Assembly: GCF_000600005.1 (NCBI RefSeq)
Contig: NZ_CP007446.1
Span: 2,072,894 to 2,136,893 of the forward strand
Source: Snodgrassella alvi wkB2
GTDB taxonomy: Bacteria; Pseudomonadota; Gammaproteobacteria; Burkholderiales; Neisseriaceae
Length of the DNA: 64,000 nucleotides
Direction: 5' to 3'
Shown piece after piece: positions 13,991-22,647 of this stretch. The position numbers were made by a program, and so were the translations under genes. Position 1 is the first letter of the stretch. Each line of letters begins with the position of its first letter. Below the pieces are notes generated by a model. That model was not told where the DNA came from. It saw only the letters and a list, made by a program, of their open reading frames with translations, and did no database searches.

Positions 13991-14638
13991 ATGGGAAATA
14001 TAAAAATACGGTGCTCAATGATTAGCCAGATCATTGGCGATAGCAGAACTAAAAGCAGTCCGCTTTCTGATACAGCCAAAACCTGTTTAATGAATTTAGC
14101 CAAAGAATCTTTATTCGACTTTACTAAATTCCAAGGCAGTAAGGAAACGGAAAAGGGAAAGGTGCTTGAAAATACGGCAATTCAGGCAAGCGGGCTGCAT
14201 CGCTGTAAAAAATATACGAAAAATGAGACGCGCTTAGAAAACGACTGGATCACAGGTGAATGTGATATTTATGACCCTAAAGAACGTTTAATTATTGATA
14301 CTAAGTGTTCTTGGGACATAGGCACTCACCCGTTTTTTATTGAAGAGGCACAAAAAAAGGCAGAAAAAGCAGGATATATCTATCAGATGCAGGGTTATAT
14401 GTGGCTATTTGATTGTGATAAAGCTGATATAGATTTCTGGCTATTCCCCTGCCCTGAAAATCTGCTGGGCACTTACGATAATCCGGCCATGTTGATTGAT
14501 GCGGTTGAAGATATTCCTATCGCTAAGAGGTTAACAACGGTTACGGTAACAAGAGATGAAAAAACAATCGAAAAGATTAAAGAAAAAGTCGAAATTTGCC
14601 AGGAATATTATGACTTTCTGATAAAACAGGTCGCATAA
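13991..14638 (+). CDS. YqaJ-type 5'-3' exonuclease
   Basis: From the ATG at 13991 (GAGGAG upstream) the protein is 215 residues. The PD-(D/E)XK core is visible as an E-containing [11 protein letters not shown] helix, [16 protein letters not shown] (the D-T-K pair) and the [10 protein letters not shown] helix typical of lambda-exonuclease/YqaJ proteins. It resects duplex ends to feed RecT, whose gene ends just upstream. Confidence 0.85.
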   Translation: MGNIKIRCSMISQIIGDSRTKSSPLSDTAKTCLMNLAKESLFDFTKFQGSKETEKGKVLENTAIQASGLHRCKKYTKNETRLENDWITGECDIYDPKERLIIDTKCSWDIGTHPFFIEEAQKKAEKAGYIYQMQGYMWLFDCDKADIDFWLFPCPENLLGTYDNPAMLIDAVEDIPIAKRLTTVTVTRDEKTIEKIKEKVEICQEYYDFLIKQVA

Positions 14639-14648
14639 AGGATTTATT

Positions 14649-15119
14649 ATGTCAGTTAATAAAATAATTCTAGTTGGTCGCCTTGGGCGCGACCCTGAGA
14701 CACGATATATGCCCAATGGCGACGCTATAACGAATTTCTCGCTAGCTACTGATGAACAGTGGCGCGACCGTAATGGAGAGCGCCAGACACGTACTGAATG
14801 GCATAATATTACTCTGTTTGGTAAATTGGGCGAAATAGCCGGTCAGTATTTACGTAAAGGTAGCCAAGTGTTTATTGAGGGCAAAATTCAGAGCCGTAAA
14901 TATACCGGTAAAGATGGTATCGAACGTACCGCATACGATATTATCGGCAATGAAATGAGAATGCTGGGTGATCGTAATGATGGTTTTGATTCTGGTAACA
15001 ATAACGCTGCACCACCTACATCATCGAACCTACCGCCAGCGGCACCACGCCGGCAACCACCTCAACAAACACCAACAACCCCAACAATAGATGATATTGA
15101 TGACGATATCCCGTTTTAA
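14649..15119 (+). CDS. ssb: Single-stranded DNA-binding protein
   Basis: A 156-residue SSB: an OB fold in residues 1-110 ([76 protein letters not shown]), a Pro/Gln-rich linker, and the conserved acidic tip DDIPF that recruits partner proteins. It lies 10 bp after the exonuclease gene. It is probably a phage-specific copy acting with RecT. Confidence 0.93.
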   Translation: MSVNKIILVGRLGRDPETRYMPNGDAITNFSLATDEQWRDRNGERQTRTEWHNITLFGKLGEIAGQYLRKGSQVFIEGKIQSRKYTGKDGIERTAYDIIGNEMRMLGDRNDGFDSGNNNAAPPTSSNLPPAAPRRQPPQQTPTTPTIDDIDDDIPF

Positions 15120-15138
15120 ATAATACAGATAAGACATA

Positions 15139-15155
15139 GCCAGCACCTAGCTGGC
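15139..15155 (+). terminator. Intercistronic hairpin 8
   Basis: GCCAGC-ACCTA-GCTGGC, identical in stem and loop to the hairpin at 8824, followed by TTTTATTTTGGAGG. Confidence 0.6.
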
Positions 15156-15177
15156 TTTTATTTTGGAGGATTCATAG

Positions 15178-15480
15178 ATGGATATTGATAAAGAAAAAGA
15201 GCGAATTGTAGAGAAATTAATTAATGAAGAAGAATTAACGAGAGAAGAAATTATCTTTTTAGTTGAAAATTTTAAGAAAGTTAGCGAACAAAAAATCCCT
15301 GAATTTGATCAATTACGTTTTATTGTCGCCTCTGTTTTAGAAGTGGGTAAAGATTTATATTATGAGGTAATTTGGTATTTTTCACCATTTAACCTTTTGG
15401 GAAATGAATACCCCAATCAACCTAGAAAAGTTAAAAAGCCTCCAGAAGAAAGAGACGTTTACATGCCTTATGATGATTAA
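15178..15480 (+). CDS. Hypothetical acidic phage protein
   Basis: A 100-residue protein with no recognised family. Residues 1-45 are a charged helix (KEKERIVEKLINEEELTREE); the C-terminus is proline-rich (NQPRKVKKPPEER). GGAGG precedes the ATG, and hairpins flank it on both sides. Confidence 0.55.
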   Translation: MDIDKEKERIVEKLINEEELTREEIIFLVENFKKVSEQKIPEFDQLRFIVASVLEVGKDLYYEVIWYFSPFNLLGNEYPNQPRKVKKPPEERDVYMPYDD

Positions 15481-15508
15481 CTTCAACGCTAAATATTAAA
15501 TTAAAACT

Positions 15509-15526
15509 AGCTACAAAATAGTAGCT
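15509..15526 (+). terminator. Intercistronic hairpin 9
   Basis: AGCTAC-AAAATA-GTAGCT with T6 then TTGGAG; same design as the others but a different stem. Confidence 0.55.
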
Positions 15527-15545
15527 TTTTTATTGGAGAATTAAA

Positions 15546-16226
15546 ATGAATACTGAATTTCAATTTGAATGCACAGGTGTATGGCGACCTTTTACTGCTG
15601 GCCAAACCTATTATTATGTAGATTTAACTGTCTCTATGGGTTATTCCGTATGGATATGGACTGGTGATTCTCTCGATTCACATTATGCATATCTTAATCA
15701 TGCATTTCCTACATGGCAACAAGCCGACCAAGCTCATTTATTAGCTATTGAATATCTTGCATCGAATCAAGAAAAATTTGGCTTTATGGAAAATGAGCCA
15801 AGAGAGGGGCAAACCGTTTGGATTAGCAATTCTCTTTATCCTTTTTGGTCTAACTCCATTGCATATGATTCCTCGGATAAATTACATAAACAACTATTTA
15901 AAAATCATATTTTACATGCAACCGAAGAGGGAGCAATTAACGCCGCTAAGGGCTTAGTACAATTTCTGCGCAAAGAAACCGCACAAAATTATTTTAAACC
16001 TCTTACTAAAGCACCACAGAATGGCACCAAAGTATATGTGGCCGATGTTACAGCGAAAGATGGTTATAAATATATTATTTACAACAGCGAATTTGAATAT
16101 TTGTTAAATGATAGGCTTTTGTTCTCCAATATGCTTGGAGCTATACGGGCAAGTACAGCAATGAGGCAATTAATTAACCCGCCAATACTAGACACGACGA
16201 AAAAACCTGAACCAGATAAACAATAA
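15546..16226 (+). CDS. Modular-repeat phage protein, three units (distant paralogue)
   Basis: A 226-residue protein with the same three-unit plan as the gene at 10090: turns FTAGQTYYYVDL, EPREGQTVWISN and APQNGTKVYVAD, each followed by a K/L-rich segment (LHKQLFKNHILHA; LLNDRLLFSNM). The first linker (SNQEKFGFMENEPREG) is a diverged version of the SHKEQL linker in the paralogues. It lies 5 kb away from them, so the family has dispersed within the operon. Confidence 0.6.
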   Translation: MNTEFQFECTGVWRPFTAGQTYYYVDLTVSMGYSVWIWTGDSLDSHYAYLNHAFPTWQQADQAHLLAIEYLASNQEKFGFMENEPREGQTVWISNSLYPFWSNSIAYDSSDKLHKQLFKNHILHATEEGAINAAKGLVQFLRKETAQNYFKPLTKAPQNGTKVYVADVTAKDGYKYIIYNSEFEYLLNDRLLFSNMLGAIRASTAMRQLINPPILDTTKKPEPDKQ

Positions 16227-16228
16227 CT

Positions 16229-16247
16229 AGCCAGCTAACCGCTGGCT
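16229..16247 (+). terminator. Intercistronic hairpin 10
   Basis: AGCCAGC-TAACC-GCTGGCT with TTTT, 21 bases before the methyltransferase ATG. Confidence 0.6.
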
Positions 16248-16267
16248 TTTCATTTAGAGAGATTAAT

Positions 16268-17161
16268 ATGATCAATACTTGCCTATTTGGTGATGCCGAG
16301 CAATGCCTAGAATCTCTTTTACCTGAGTATGCAGGCAAAATACAAATGTGCGTTACCTCACTGCCCTACTTTGGGCTGCGTGACTATGGTTTACCTGGTC
16401 AAATCGGTATAGAAGATACCGTGGAAGAGTATGTACAAAAGCTTGTTAGCGTATTTGATATTGTATGGGATTTACTAGCCGATAATGGTGCCTTGTGGCT
16501 GAATTTAGGCGATAGCTATGCAGGAAGTGGCAAAGGACGATATAGCGATAATCGGGCTTATCCTACTGGAATGCAGGCTGCAAACAAAGGCAATGTATCA
16601 GGCAAGCTTAAGAAAACTCCATTGTCTGGAAATTTAAAGCCTAAAGATTTAATTGGAGTTCCGTGGCGGGTGGCTTTCGCCTTACAGAATAAAGGTTGGT
16701 ATTTACGTCAGGATATTATCTGGAACAAGACAAATCCTATGCCTGAGCCCGCAACAGACAAGTGCACCAGAGCGCATGAATACATTTTTTTATTATCTAA
16801 GGAAAGGAAATACTATTTTGATTATAAAGCCATCAGAGAACCAACCGTATACCTTAAAAATCAAGAACGAAATAAAAGAAGCGTATGGACATTAGCTAAA
16901 CAAACTGCACACATCAAACATCATGCGGCATTTCCTCCTGATTTAATCACTCCTACTATTTTAGCAGGTAGCAAAGAAGGGGACATCGTTTTAGATCCTT
17001 TCATGGGTAGTGGTACCACAGCCGGCGTTGCAGCTGGGTTAAAAAGGAACTGGATTGGCTGCGAGTTGAATGAAGAAAACAAAGATATTCAAACAGACAG
17101 AATTATCAAATTACAAACCAAAATACTAAATGAAAACAGCCAGCATATGATGGCTATTTAA
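16268..17161 (+). CDS. Phage DNA adenine/cytosine-N4 methyltransferase
   Basis: A 297-residue beta-class amino-methyltransferase. Catalytic motif IV reads TSLPYFGLRDYG where related enzymes have TSPPY, so one proline is replaced by leucine. The middle part has GALWLNLGDSYAGSG and NPMPEPATDKCTRAHEY; the SAM-binding motif I is LDPFMGSGTTAGVAAGL near the C-terminus. The order (IV before I) is that of m4C/m6A enzymes. It probably modifies phage DNA against host restriction. No cognate endonuclease is nearby. Confidence 0.85.
   Translation: MINTCLFGDAEQCLESLLPEYAGKIQMCVTSLPYFGLRDYGLPGQIGIEDTVEEYVQKLVSVFDIVWDLLADNGALWLNLGDSYAGSGKGRYSDNRAYPTGMQAANKGNVSGKLKKTPLSGNLKPKDLIGVPWRVAFALQNKGWYLRQDIIWNKTNPMPEPATDKCTRAHEYIFLLSKERKYYFDYKAIREPTVYLKNQERNKRSVWTLAKQTAHIKHHAAFPPDLITPTILAGSKEGDIVLDPFMGSGTTAGVAAGLKRNWIGCELNEENKDIQTDRIIKLQTKILNENSQHMMAI
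17138..17155 (+). terminator. Intercistronic hairpin 11 (weak)
   Basis: AGCCA-GCATATGA-TGGCT at the end of the methyltransferase gene; the T-tract is short, so terminator activity is doubtful. Confidence 0.35.
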
Positions 17162-17183
17162 CATCTGTATCAAGGAGTAAACA

Positions 17184-17639
17184 ATGGAAACAAATAGGCA
17201 AACCGTTATCTTATTCAGAACAAAAAATACCAATTATACTTATGACACATTAAACGATTATTTATTTGATTCAGAAGCCGGGAATATTCTTGAGGCAGTT
17301 GAATTCGATGGATTTACAAAATTCCCTCTCTTAGCCACTGAGATTATTGATGAAGCAGACTGGTATTTATATGAAGAGGGTTACATTGATGAAAATGATT
17401 ACTATACAGGGCGCGTAACCCCAGAAGAAATAGAAGTATTACAAAAAGTCTTAGATTTAATAGCTAAATACCATAACAACGGCAATATACTCATAAATGG
17501 ACGCACTGTACATATTCCAATAGCCATACGGCAAGAAGATATAGATTACTTTAATGAAACAAAAAAACTTAGTGAACGCTTAAGAGAATGGCTGAGAGAA
17601 GTTCGTAAAAGCAGTCAAAAACCCCTAGTCGCTGAATAG
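17184..17639 (+). CDS. Hypothetical phage protein
   Basis: A 151-residue unrecognised acidic protein with AAGGAG upstream. It alternates predicted helices and strands, with a tyrosine-rich acidic stretch (WYLYEEGYIDENDYYTGR) and a helical C-terminus (SERLREWLREVRKS). It lies between two methyltransferases in the early operon. Confidence 0.55.
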   Translation: METNRQTVILFRTKNTNYTYDTLNDYLFDSEAGNILEAVEFDGFTKFPLLATEIIDEADWYLYEEGYIDENDYYTGRVTPEEIEVLQKVLDLIAKYHNNGNILINGRTVHIPIAIRQEDIDYFNETKKLSERLREWLREVRKSSQKPLVAE

Positions 17640-17644
17640 CGGCT
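17627..17644 (+). terminator. Intercistronic hairpin 12
   Basis: AGTCGCT-GAAT-AGCGGCT across the stop codon, then T6 and a TGGAG ribosome binding site. Confidence 0.55.
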
Positions 17645-17662
17645 TTTTTAATGGAGATTATT

Positions 17663-18133
17663 ATGGAATTTCACGCCGTATTAGATCCATGTTGTGGTAG
17701 CCGTATGATGTGGTTTAATAAACACGATAAACGCTGTTTATATGGTGACAAGAGACAAGAAAAAACTGTTTTATGCGATGGGCGTACTCTTGAGGTTAAT
17801 CCTGATATTCTCATGGATTTTACTCAAATGCCATTTGATGATAATACATTTTATCTTGTGGTTTTCGATCCTCCTCATTTGGAAAAAGCAGGTGATAAAT
17901 CATGGCTGGTTAAAAAATATGGAAAGCTTGGCCAAAGATGGCAGGAAGATTTAAAACAAGGCTTTACTGAATGCTTTCGCGTATTAAAACCTAATGGGAC
18001 ATTAATTTTCAAATGGAACGAAACACAAATTAAAATTAAGGATATTTTATCTCTTACTCCATATAAGCCACTGTTTGGCCATGTAACCAAAAGACACGGC
18101 GGTACACATTGGTTTACTTTTATGAAAAATTAG
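17663..18133 (+). CDS. Class I SAM-dependent methyltransferase (phage)
   Basis: A 156-residue protein from the ATG at 17663, which has TGGAG upstream. DPCCGSRMMWFNK is the SAM-binding loop, FDPPHL the N-P-P-Y-like catalytic motif, followed by GFTECFRVLKPNGTLIFKW, a typical methyltransferase strand-helix. Small enzymes of this type are frequent in phages. The target (DNA or protein) is not evident; the DPP motif suggests an amino group. Confidence 0.75.
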   Translation: MEFHAVLDPCCGSRMMWFNKHDKRCLYGDKRQEKTVLCDGRTLEVNPDILMDFTQMPFDDNTFYLVVFDPPHLEKAGDKSWLVKKYGKLGQRWQEDLKQGFTECFRVLKPNGTLIFKWNETQIKIKDILSLTPYKPLFGHVTKRHGGTHWFTFMKN

Positions 18134-18149
18134 CCGCTTAAAAGCGGCT
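18132..18149 (+). terminator. Intercistronic hairpin 13
   Basis: AGCCGCTT-AA-AAGCGGCT overlapping the stop codon, with T5: a good terminator. Confidence 0.6.
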
Positions 18150-18179
18150 TTTTAATTAAGCATTATTAATGAACACGTC

Positions 18180-18193
18180 CCAGCAATAGCTGG
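18180..18193 (+). terminator. Intercistronic hairpin 14
   Basis: CCAGC-AATA-GCTGG with T6, directly before the ribosome binding site of the excisionase-like gene. Confidence 0.55.
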
Positions 18194-18215
18194 TTTTTTA
18201 TTAGCAGGTGACAAA

Positions 18216-18485
18216 ATGCAAACTACACAAAATGATATAAGTGATTTTTATACTACCCTTTTAAACAAGCTAGACGCGCTCATTAATGCCCAGAATGATA
18301 ATAGCAATTTATGGAACGCAGAGAGATGCGCACAATTTTTTTCCTGTTCAGTTGGTCACTTCAAAAGCCGCATTGCCTGTAAACCTGATTTTCCGCCACC
18401 TGTTAAAGTTAATAAAACCGCCTACTCTCTATGGATTCCTGCAGAGGTAAAGGCTTATGCTAAGCGTAAGCAATTAATCAAGTAA
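18216..18485 (+). CDS. AlpA/excisionase-like DNA-binding protein
   Basis: An 89-residue protein. The C-terminal 50 residues form a MerR/AlpA-like helix-turn-helix: LWNAERCAQFFSCSVGHFKS, then PDFPPPVKVNKTAYSLWIPA with the characteristic wing, and EVKAYAKRK. It overlaps the 3' end of the convergent integrase gene by 12 bp, the usual place for a recombination directionality factor. Confidence 0.7.
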   Translation: MQTTQNDISDFYTTLLNKLDALINAQNDNSNLWNAERCAQFFSCSVGHFKSRIACKPDFPPPVKVNKTAYSLWIPAEVKAYAKRKQLIK

Positions 18486-19463
18486 ATCCGCCAGATTAGC
18501 TGCGTCTGGAGCATAATATGTATTAAGCAGAATCTTTATATCTCTATGCCCGGAAATTTTGGCTAAATCCATTACATTAACCTTTTTCGACATTCTAGTT
18601 AATGCCTCGCGCCGAGAATCATGAAAATGTAAATCTGAAATTCCGCAAGAATCACGGGCGCGCCGAAATAACGTACTTAATGAATCAGCACTAAGGTCAA
18701 ACACAGATAGCAAATTAACAGATTGAAGTTGATAAAGTAGCTTTATTGCTTTTTTGGATAGTGGGACATCGCGAGAATAACCATTCTTTGTCACCTCCAA
18801 ATGCGCAACTCGTCGACTAAAATCTATATCATCCCAGACCAGACTGCATAACTCGTTTGCGCGCATAGCTGTTTCAATTGCAAACAAGAAAGCCAATGCA
18901 ACACGCTGTATTGTTAATTTTGGCGGCGTATCTTCGTCATACATGCACCACATACAGATACGGTTTATTTCTTCCTCTGTTGGTCGCCGGGTGCGTGGCT
19001 TGTTTGAGGGCGGACGGGTTATTTTAGTTACCGGATTATCATTGATCAGATTCCACTCTTTCATCGCATATTTAAATACACTAGAAATAGTGGTTAATTC
19101 GCGAGCAACGCTGGGAGATTGAACTTGCTTCAGACGATCATCACGCCATTGTGCAACGTGAACAGGCATAAGCTCCGAAGCAAGAACATTGGCTAAATCT
19201 GTTTTTAAAACTCTATTTAGTCTAAGCGTCTCACTTCTGCTTCCGCGCTTGGAGGGTGTTACTTCTTGCAGATAGCGTCTGATGAGGTCGCCGACTGTAA
19301 TATTTTTAGGAGTAAGTCCTAGGCGGCGGTTATTGATATCTGATTCAGCTTGCGCTGCCCACTCTCGCGCCTCTGCTTTAGAAGAAAACGTTTTAGTTAT
19401 TTCTTTGCCTTTAAGGCGAACACGTGCTGTAAATTTTTGCCCACGTTTGAAGATAGAAGCCAT
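18474..19463 (-). CDS. int: Tyrosine-family phage integrase
   Basis: From the ATG at 19463 (MASIFKRG) the protein is 329 residues; an upstream in-frame start at 19505 adds 14 unlikely residues. It has an N-terminal arm-binding part, a core SAM-like domain (GDLIRRYLQEVTPSKRGSR) and a catalytic domain with Arg in ETAMRANELCSLVWDDI, the H-x-x-R region LHFHDSRREALTRM, ISGHRDIKILLNTYY and the nucleophile Tyr there. It is adjacent to the 3' end of a tRNA-Leu, its likely attachment target. Confidence 0.9.
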   Translation of the reverse strand: MASIFKRGQKFTARVRLKGKEITKTFSSKAEAREWAAQAESDINNRRLGLTPKNITVGDLIRRYLQEVTPSKRGSRSETLRLNRVLKTDLANVLASELMPVHVAQWRDDRLKQVQSPSVARELTTISSVFKYAMKEWNLINDNPVTKITRPPSNKPRTRRPTEEEINRICMWCMYDEDTPPKLTIQRVALAFLFAIETAMRANELCSLVWDDIDFSRRVAHLEVTKNGYSRDVPLSKKAIKLLYQLQSVNLLSVFDLSADSLSTLFRRARDSCGISDLHFHDSRREALTRMSKKVNVMDLAKISGHRDIKILLNTYYAPDAANLADLLD

Positions 19464-19534
19464 AGAATTAAAGAAACTGAATAAAGAGGGCGTACCATAA
19501 CCCAAAACAGTGACGTTTGAAAGTTGCTATATAG

Positions 19535-19571
19535 AAAAAGGGTATTGTCACAAATTTGTCACAATACCCTT
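19535..19571 (-). terminator. Terminator between tRNA-Leu and integrase
   Basis: On the minus strand an 11-bp perfect stem AAGGGTATTGT/ACAATACCCTT (loop with two GTGACAA-type repeats) is followed by TTTTTC. It lies 28 bases past the tRNA 3' end and ahead of the integrase start, so it should stop tRNA readthrough into int. Confidence 0.65.
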
Positions 19572-19598
19572 GTAAGTTATTATTTCTAATAACATATA

Positions 19599-19684
19599 TG
19601 GTGCCGACAACGAGACTCGAACTCGTACGACCTGAGGTCACCACCCCCTCAAGATGGCGTGTCTACCAATTTCACCATGTCGGC
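19599..19684 (-). tRNA. tRNA-Leu (GAG)
   Basis: An 86-nt tRNA with encoded CCA. Acceptor GCCGACA pairs with TGTCGGC; D-loop AAATTGGTAGAC; anticodon loop CTTGAGG with GAG; a long class II variable arm; T arm GTTCGAGTC. The 3' half faces the integrase, so it is the probable attB/attR. The opposite att copy is outside the window. Confidence 0.95.
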
Positions 19685-19703
19685 AATTAACTGTAAAAAC
19701 TGT

Positions 19704-20066
19704 TTATTCCGGTATCAGCGGTTTTTGTGCCGGTTTCGCCGGTACGGCTGGCGCACTGGCAGGTGTAGCTGCCGGTACTACTACCTGTTGTTTCGGTTTC
19801 ACATTACTAAAATCCAGTCCGCTGTGCCGGTGTGTGGAAATATAGCCTAAAGCTAAACAGGTAACAAAGAATACAGTAGCAGCAATTGCTGTGCTGCGAC
19901 TGAGGAAATTTGCATTGCCGGCTGCACCAAAAACACCCTGAGCACTACCGGAACCAAATGCCGCGCCCGCATCAGCACCTTTGCCCTGCTGCATCAGCAC
20001 CAGCACAATAACACTCAGCGCCGCGAAAATATTCACGATTAAAATAAGGGTTTTAAATGCTTCCAT
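19704..20066 (-). CDS. secG: SecG, protein-export membrane subunit
   Basis: Starts at the ATG at 20066 (MEAFKTLILIVN). Two membrane segments (residues ~3-25 and ~50-72) flank the conserved MQQGKGADAGAAFGSGSAQGVFG loop region of SecG; the alanine/proline-rich C-terminal tail is typical of neisserial forms. It assists SecYEG in preprotein translocation. It follows tpiA with 14 bp between the tpiA stop codon (20081) and this start, as in many betaproteobacteria. Confidence 0.93.
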   Translation of the reverse strand: MEAFKTLILIVNIFAALSVIVLVLMQQGKGADAGAAFGSGSAQGVFGAAGNANFLSRSTAIAATVFFVTCLALGYISTHRHSGLDFSNVKPKQQVVVPAATPASAPAVPAKPAQKPLIPE

Positions 20067-20080
20067 GATATCAACTTTTA

Positions 20081-20836
20081 TCAAGCAGGCGCATATGCAG
20101 CCTGAATAATAGCGGCAAAACTGTCAGCCTGCAATGAGGCACCGCCAACCAAAGCACCGTCAACATGTGACACAGCCAGAATTTCAGCCGCGTTGCCCGC
20201 ATTGACACTACCGCCATAAAGGACGCGGATTTTAACATCTTTACCACATAAAGACAAGATTTGCCGGTAAATTAACTCATGCATGGCGGCAATCTGTTCT
20301 GTAACCGGAACTTTCCCCGTTCCTATAGCCCATACCGGCTCATATGCCACCGCTACTTCACTCAGATCTGCCTCTGCCAGCAAAGACAACTGTGCAGCTA
20401 CTACCTGCTCTTCCTGTCCGGCATCCCGTTCGGCAAGTGTTTCGCCTACACACAAAATAGGCAGCAATCCTGCTGCAATACTGTTCTGCATCTTTTCCAG
20501 CAGAATAGTATTATCTTCCTGAAAATACTGTCTGCGCTCCGAGTGTCCGACCAGCACAAACTGTGCTCCGACATCAGCCAGCATCTGTGCACTTACTTCA
20601 CCGGTAAAAGCACCATTAACAGCAAACCGGCTGACATCTTCCGCGCCTACAGCCAGTGCTGTATTGGCAGCAAATTCTTTGATACCGGCAAGATAAACAT
20701 TCGGGGCGGCAATACCACAATATACCTGTGCCGCAGCCGCGTTTACAGGTTGAAGCAATTCTTGCAGCAGCGTGCGGTTAGCTGCATTACTGCCATTCAT
20801 TTTCCAATTACCTATTACCCACTTTTGCTGCCACAT
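20081..20836 (-). CDS. tpiA: Triosephosphate isomerase
   Basis: A 251-residue TIM barrel. Visible signatures: N-x-K NWKMNGS near residue 10, [12 protein letters not shown] with the catalytic His, [14 protein letters not shown] with the catalytic Glu, and the phosphate-binding [12 protein letters not shown] and GALVGGASL. It interconverts dihydroxyacetone phosphate and glyceraldehyde 3-phosphate. AAGGGAA precedes the ATG. It is upstream of secG in the same transcript. Confidence 0.96.
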   Translation of the reverse strand: MWQQKWVIGNWKMNGSNAANRTLLQELLQPVNAAAAQVYCGIAAPNVYLAGIKEFAANTALAVGAEDVSRFAVNGAFTGEVSAQMLADVGAQFVLVGHSERRQYFQEDNTILLEKMQNSIAAGLLPILCVGETLAERDAGQEEQVVAAQLSLLAEADLSEVAVAYEPVWAIGTGKVPVTEQIAAMHELIYRQILSLCGKDVKIRVLYGGSVNAGNAAEILAVSHVDGALVGGASLQADSFAAIIQAAYAPA

Positions 20837-21426
20837 ATATTTTCCCTTAAGACAAATAACATGCCAAACCTGAGCGTATGGCTATGACAGAAAGCTATTA
20901 TTCATGCCATAAATTAGCTTCAGCTTTAAAATGGCGGCATTGTAACGGAAAATTACCATTTGTGCCTTGTCATTACTCAGAATTAAGCACATGTTTAACT
21001 GCAACTATACACATTTAACCCTAGATAAATATTGTCTTAACTTCATTAAAATAATTCTGTTGACCAGATTTATTCTTTATCTCTTCTAATAGAAAGAAAA
21101 TAATAGAAAACAGCCATAAGGAAATCTACTTATCTGCCCCAAAAAACAGATAAAAACAAATTAAAAACAATTATCTTATATCGTATTGAATAAATAGCCA
21201 TATGATTTTTTTCCATGCTAGAAAAAGCATCAGACATGATTCTGTCTGACTACCTGTAATCTGAACAGCAGAATTGATTCACCAATACCCTACTGCCGCA
21301 CCGTAAATAGTTTTATAATCAACTTAAACGATATTCGTATACAATAGTCTAATAACAGAGCATATTGCTTTTCTGAACCCACTTACTACCCACCCGCCCG
21401 GCGGGTATCAGCATTTCGGAGCAGAC
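20837..21426. other. Intergenic region upstream of tpiA and pcm-like gene
   Basis: About 590 AT-rich bases between divergent genes. I see no credible coding sequence or RNA. Promoters for both genes must lie here. Confidence 0.5.
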
Positions 21427-22083
21427 ATGGATTTCAATACCGCCCGCTATAACATGGTTGAGCAGCAAATCCGTCCTTGGGACGTATTAGATTTTGATTT
21501 ACTGGATGTCCTGTCCGACATTCCGCGTGAACGTTTTGTCCTGCCTCAGCAGCAGGAAGTAGCCTATACAGATCAGGCACTCGGGCTGGCTAACGGTGGC
21601 AAAATGCTTGAACCCAAAGTCGTAGCCAGAATGATTCAGGCACTGAAACTTAATCTGACCGATACTGTAGTAGAAATCGGTACAGGTTCCGGCTATGCTA
21701 CAGCCATACTGGCAAAAATGGCCGGTAAAGTAATCAGTGTTGATATTGATGCTGAACAACAACAGCGCGCCCAGTTAATACTTAGCGATATGGACTATAC
21801 CAATATTAGCTATAAAACCTGCGATGGCTTGGCGGATAAACTCCCCGGCGCACCATTCAGTGCCATTTATGTTGGCGGTTCATTACCCAAACTACCTGAT
21901 TTATTACTGAATCAGCTGGCAGAGGATGGTCGCATGGTTGCTATTATTGGTGAAGCGCCGGTAATGCGTGCTATTTTATTTGAACGCCAGAATAATCAGC
22001 TTAAAGAAACTGTTTTATTTGAAACTGTAGCACCAGCTCTACATAGCTTAGAAATACCTGCACCAAGTCAGTTTAAATTCTGA
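21427..22083 (+). CDS. Protein-L-isoaspartate O-methyltransferase family protein
   Basis: A 218-residue class I methyltransferase of the PCMT family: N-terminal RYNMVEQQIRPWDVLD, RERFVLPQQQEVAYTDQALG, MIQALKL, SAM motif VVEIGTGSGYATAILAKMAG and YVGGSLPKLPDLLLNQLAEDG. Pcm repairs isoaspartyl residues; this short betaproteobacterial branch lacks some canonical Pcm residues, so its true substrate is uncertain. Good stand-alone gene. Confidence 0.8.
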   Translation: MDFNTARYNMVEQQIRPWDVLDFDLLDVLSDIPRERFVLPQQQEVAYTDQALGLANGGKMLEPKVVARMIQALKLNLTDTVVEIGTGSGYATAILAKMAGKVISVDIDAEQQQRAQLILSDMDYTNISYKTCDGLADKLPGAPFSAIYVGGSLPKLPDLLLNQLAEDGRMVAIIGEAPVMRAILFERQNNQLKETVLFETVAPALHSLEIPAPSQFKF

Positions 22084-22103
22084 ACAAGCTTTAATTCAAA
22101 ATA

Positions 22104-22139
22104 AGCAGCGCAATTTATCATTTTGAAAATTGTGCTGCT
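22104..22139 (+). terminator. Hairpin after the pcm-like gene
   Basis: AGCAGCGCAATTT (22104) pairs with AAATTGTGCTGCT (22139) with one G-U; a T7 run follows 15 bases later. The rest of 22140-22419 shows nothing recognisable. Confidence 0.5.
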
Positions 22140-22419
22140 ATCAGAAAATTCTTTTTTTAAGACAATATACACCTGACAGGCTATCAATAATCATCCGCAA
22201 ACTTTAATTAATATCAGTATTTAACTGATAAATTTATTTTTCATCTTTTTGTCTGATACTACTTTGAATAGCAATCCCGGCAACCATAAGCCAGTATATT
22301 GAAAAACAGCAACACATTGTTTTAAAAACTGTAAAATAAAAAAGATATTCCGAAATTTCGAATACTTATTACATTGCTCTGGTAATATTTAAAATAATTT
22401 TATCTTCAGGAGCAGAATC

Positions 22420-22647
22420 ATGCCTTATCAAACCCGCGCAGACTTACCGGCAGCAGTAAAACAGGCATTGCCTGAACATGCACAGGATATTTTCAAAGAA
22501 GCTTTTAATCACGCAATTCAGGAATATCAGGATCCGAAAAAACGCCGCGATAACAGCGATGCCGAAACCATTGCATATAAAGTTGCGTGGGCGGCAGTAG
22601 AAAAAACTTACCATAAAGGTAAAGATGGCAAGTGGCAGCCCAAATAA
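22420..22647 (+). CDS. ChaB-like protein
   Basis: A 75-residue protein matching ChaB: PYQTRADLPAAVKQALPEHA, QDIFKEAFNHAIQEYQDP, and AYKVAWAAVEKTYHKGKDGK. ChaB is named from a proposed link to the ChaA cation antiporter; its function is not settled and no chaA is adjacent. AGGAG precedes the ATG. Confidence 0.85.
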   Translation: MPYQTRADLPAAVKQALPEHAQDIFKEAFNHAIQEYQDPKKRRDNSDAETIAYKVAWAAVEKTYHKGKDGKWQPK

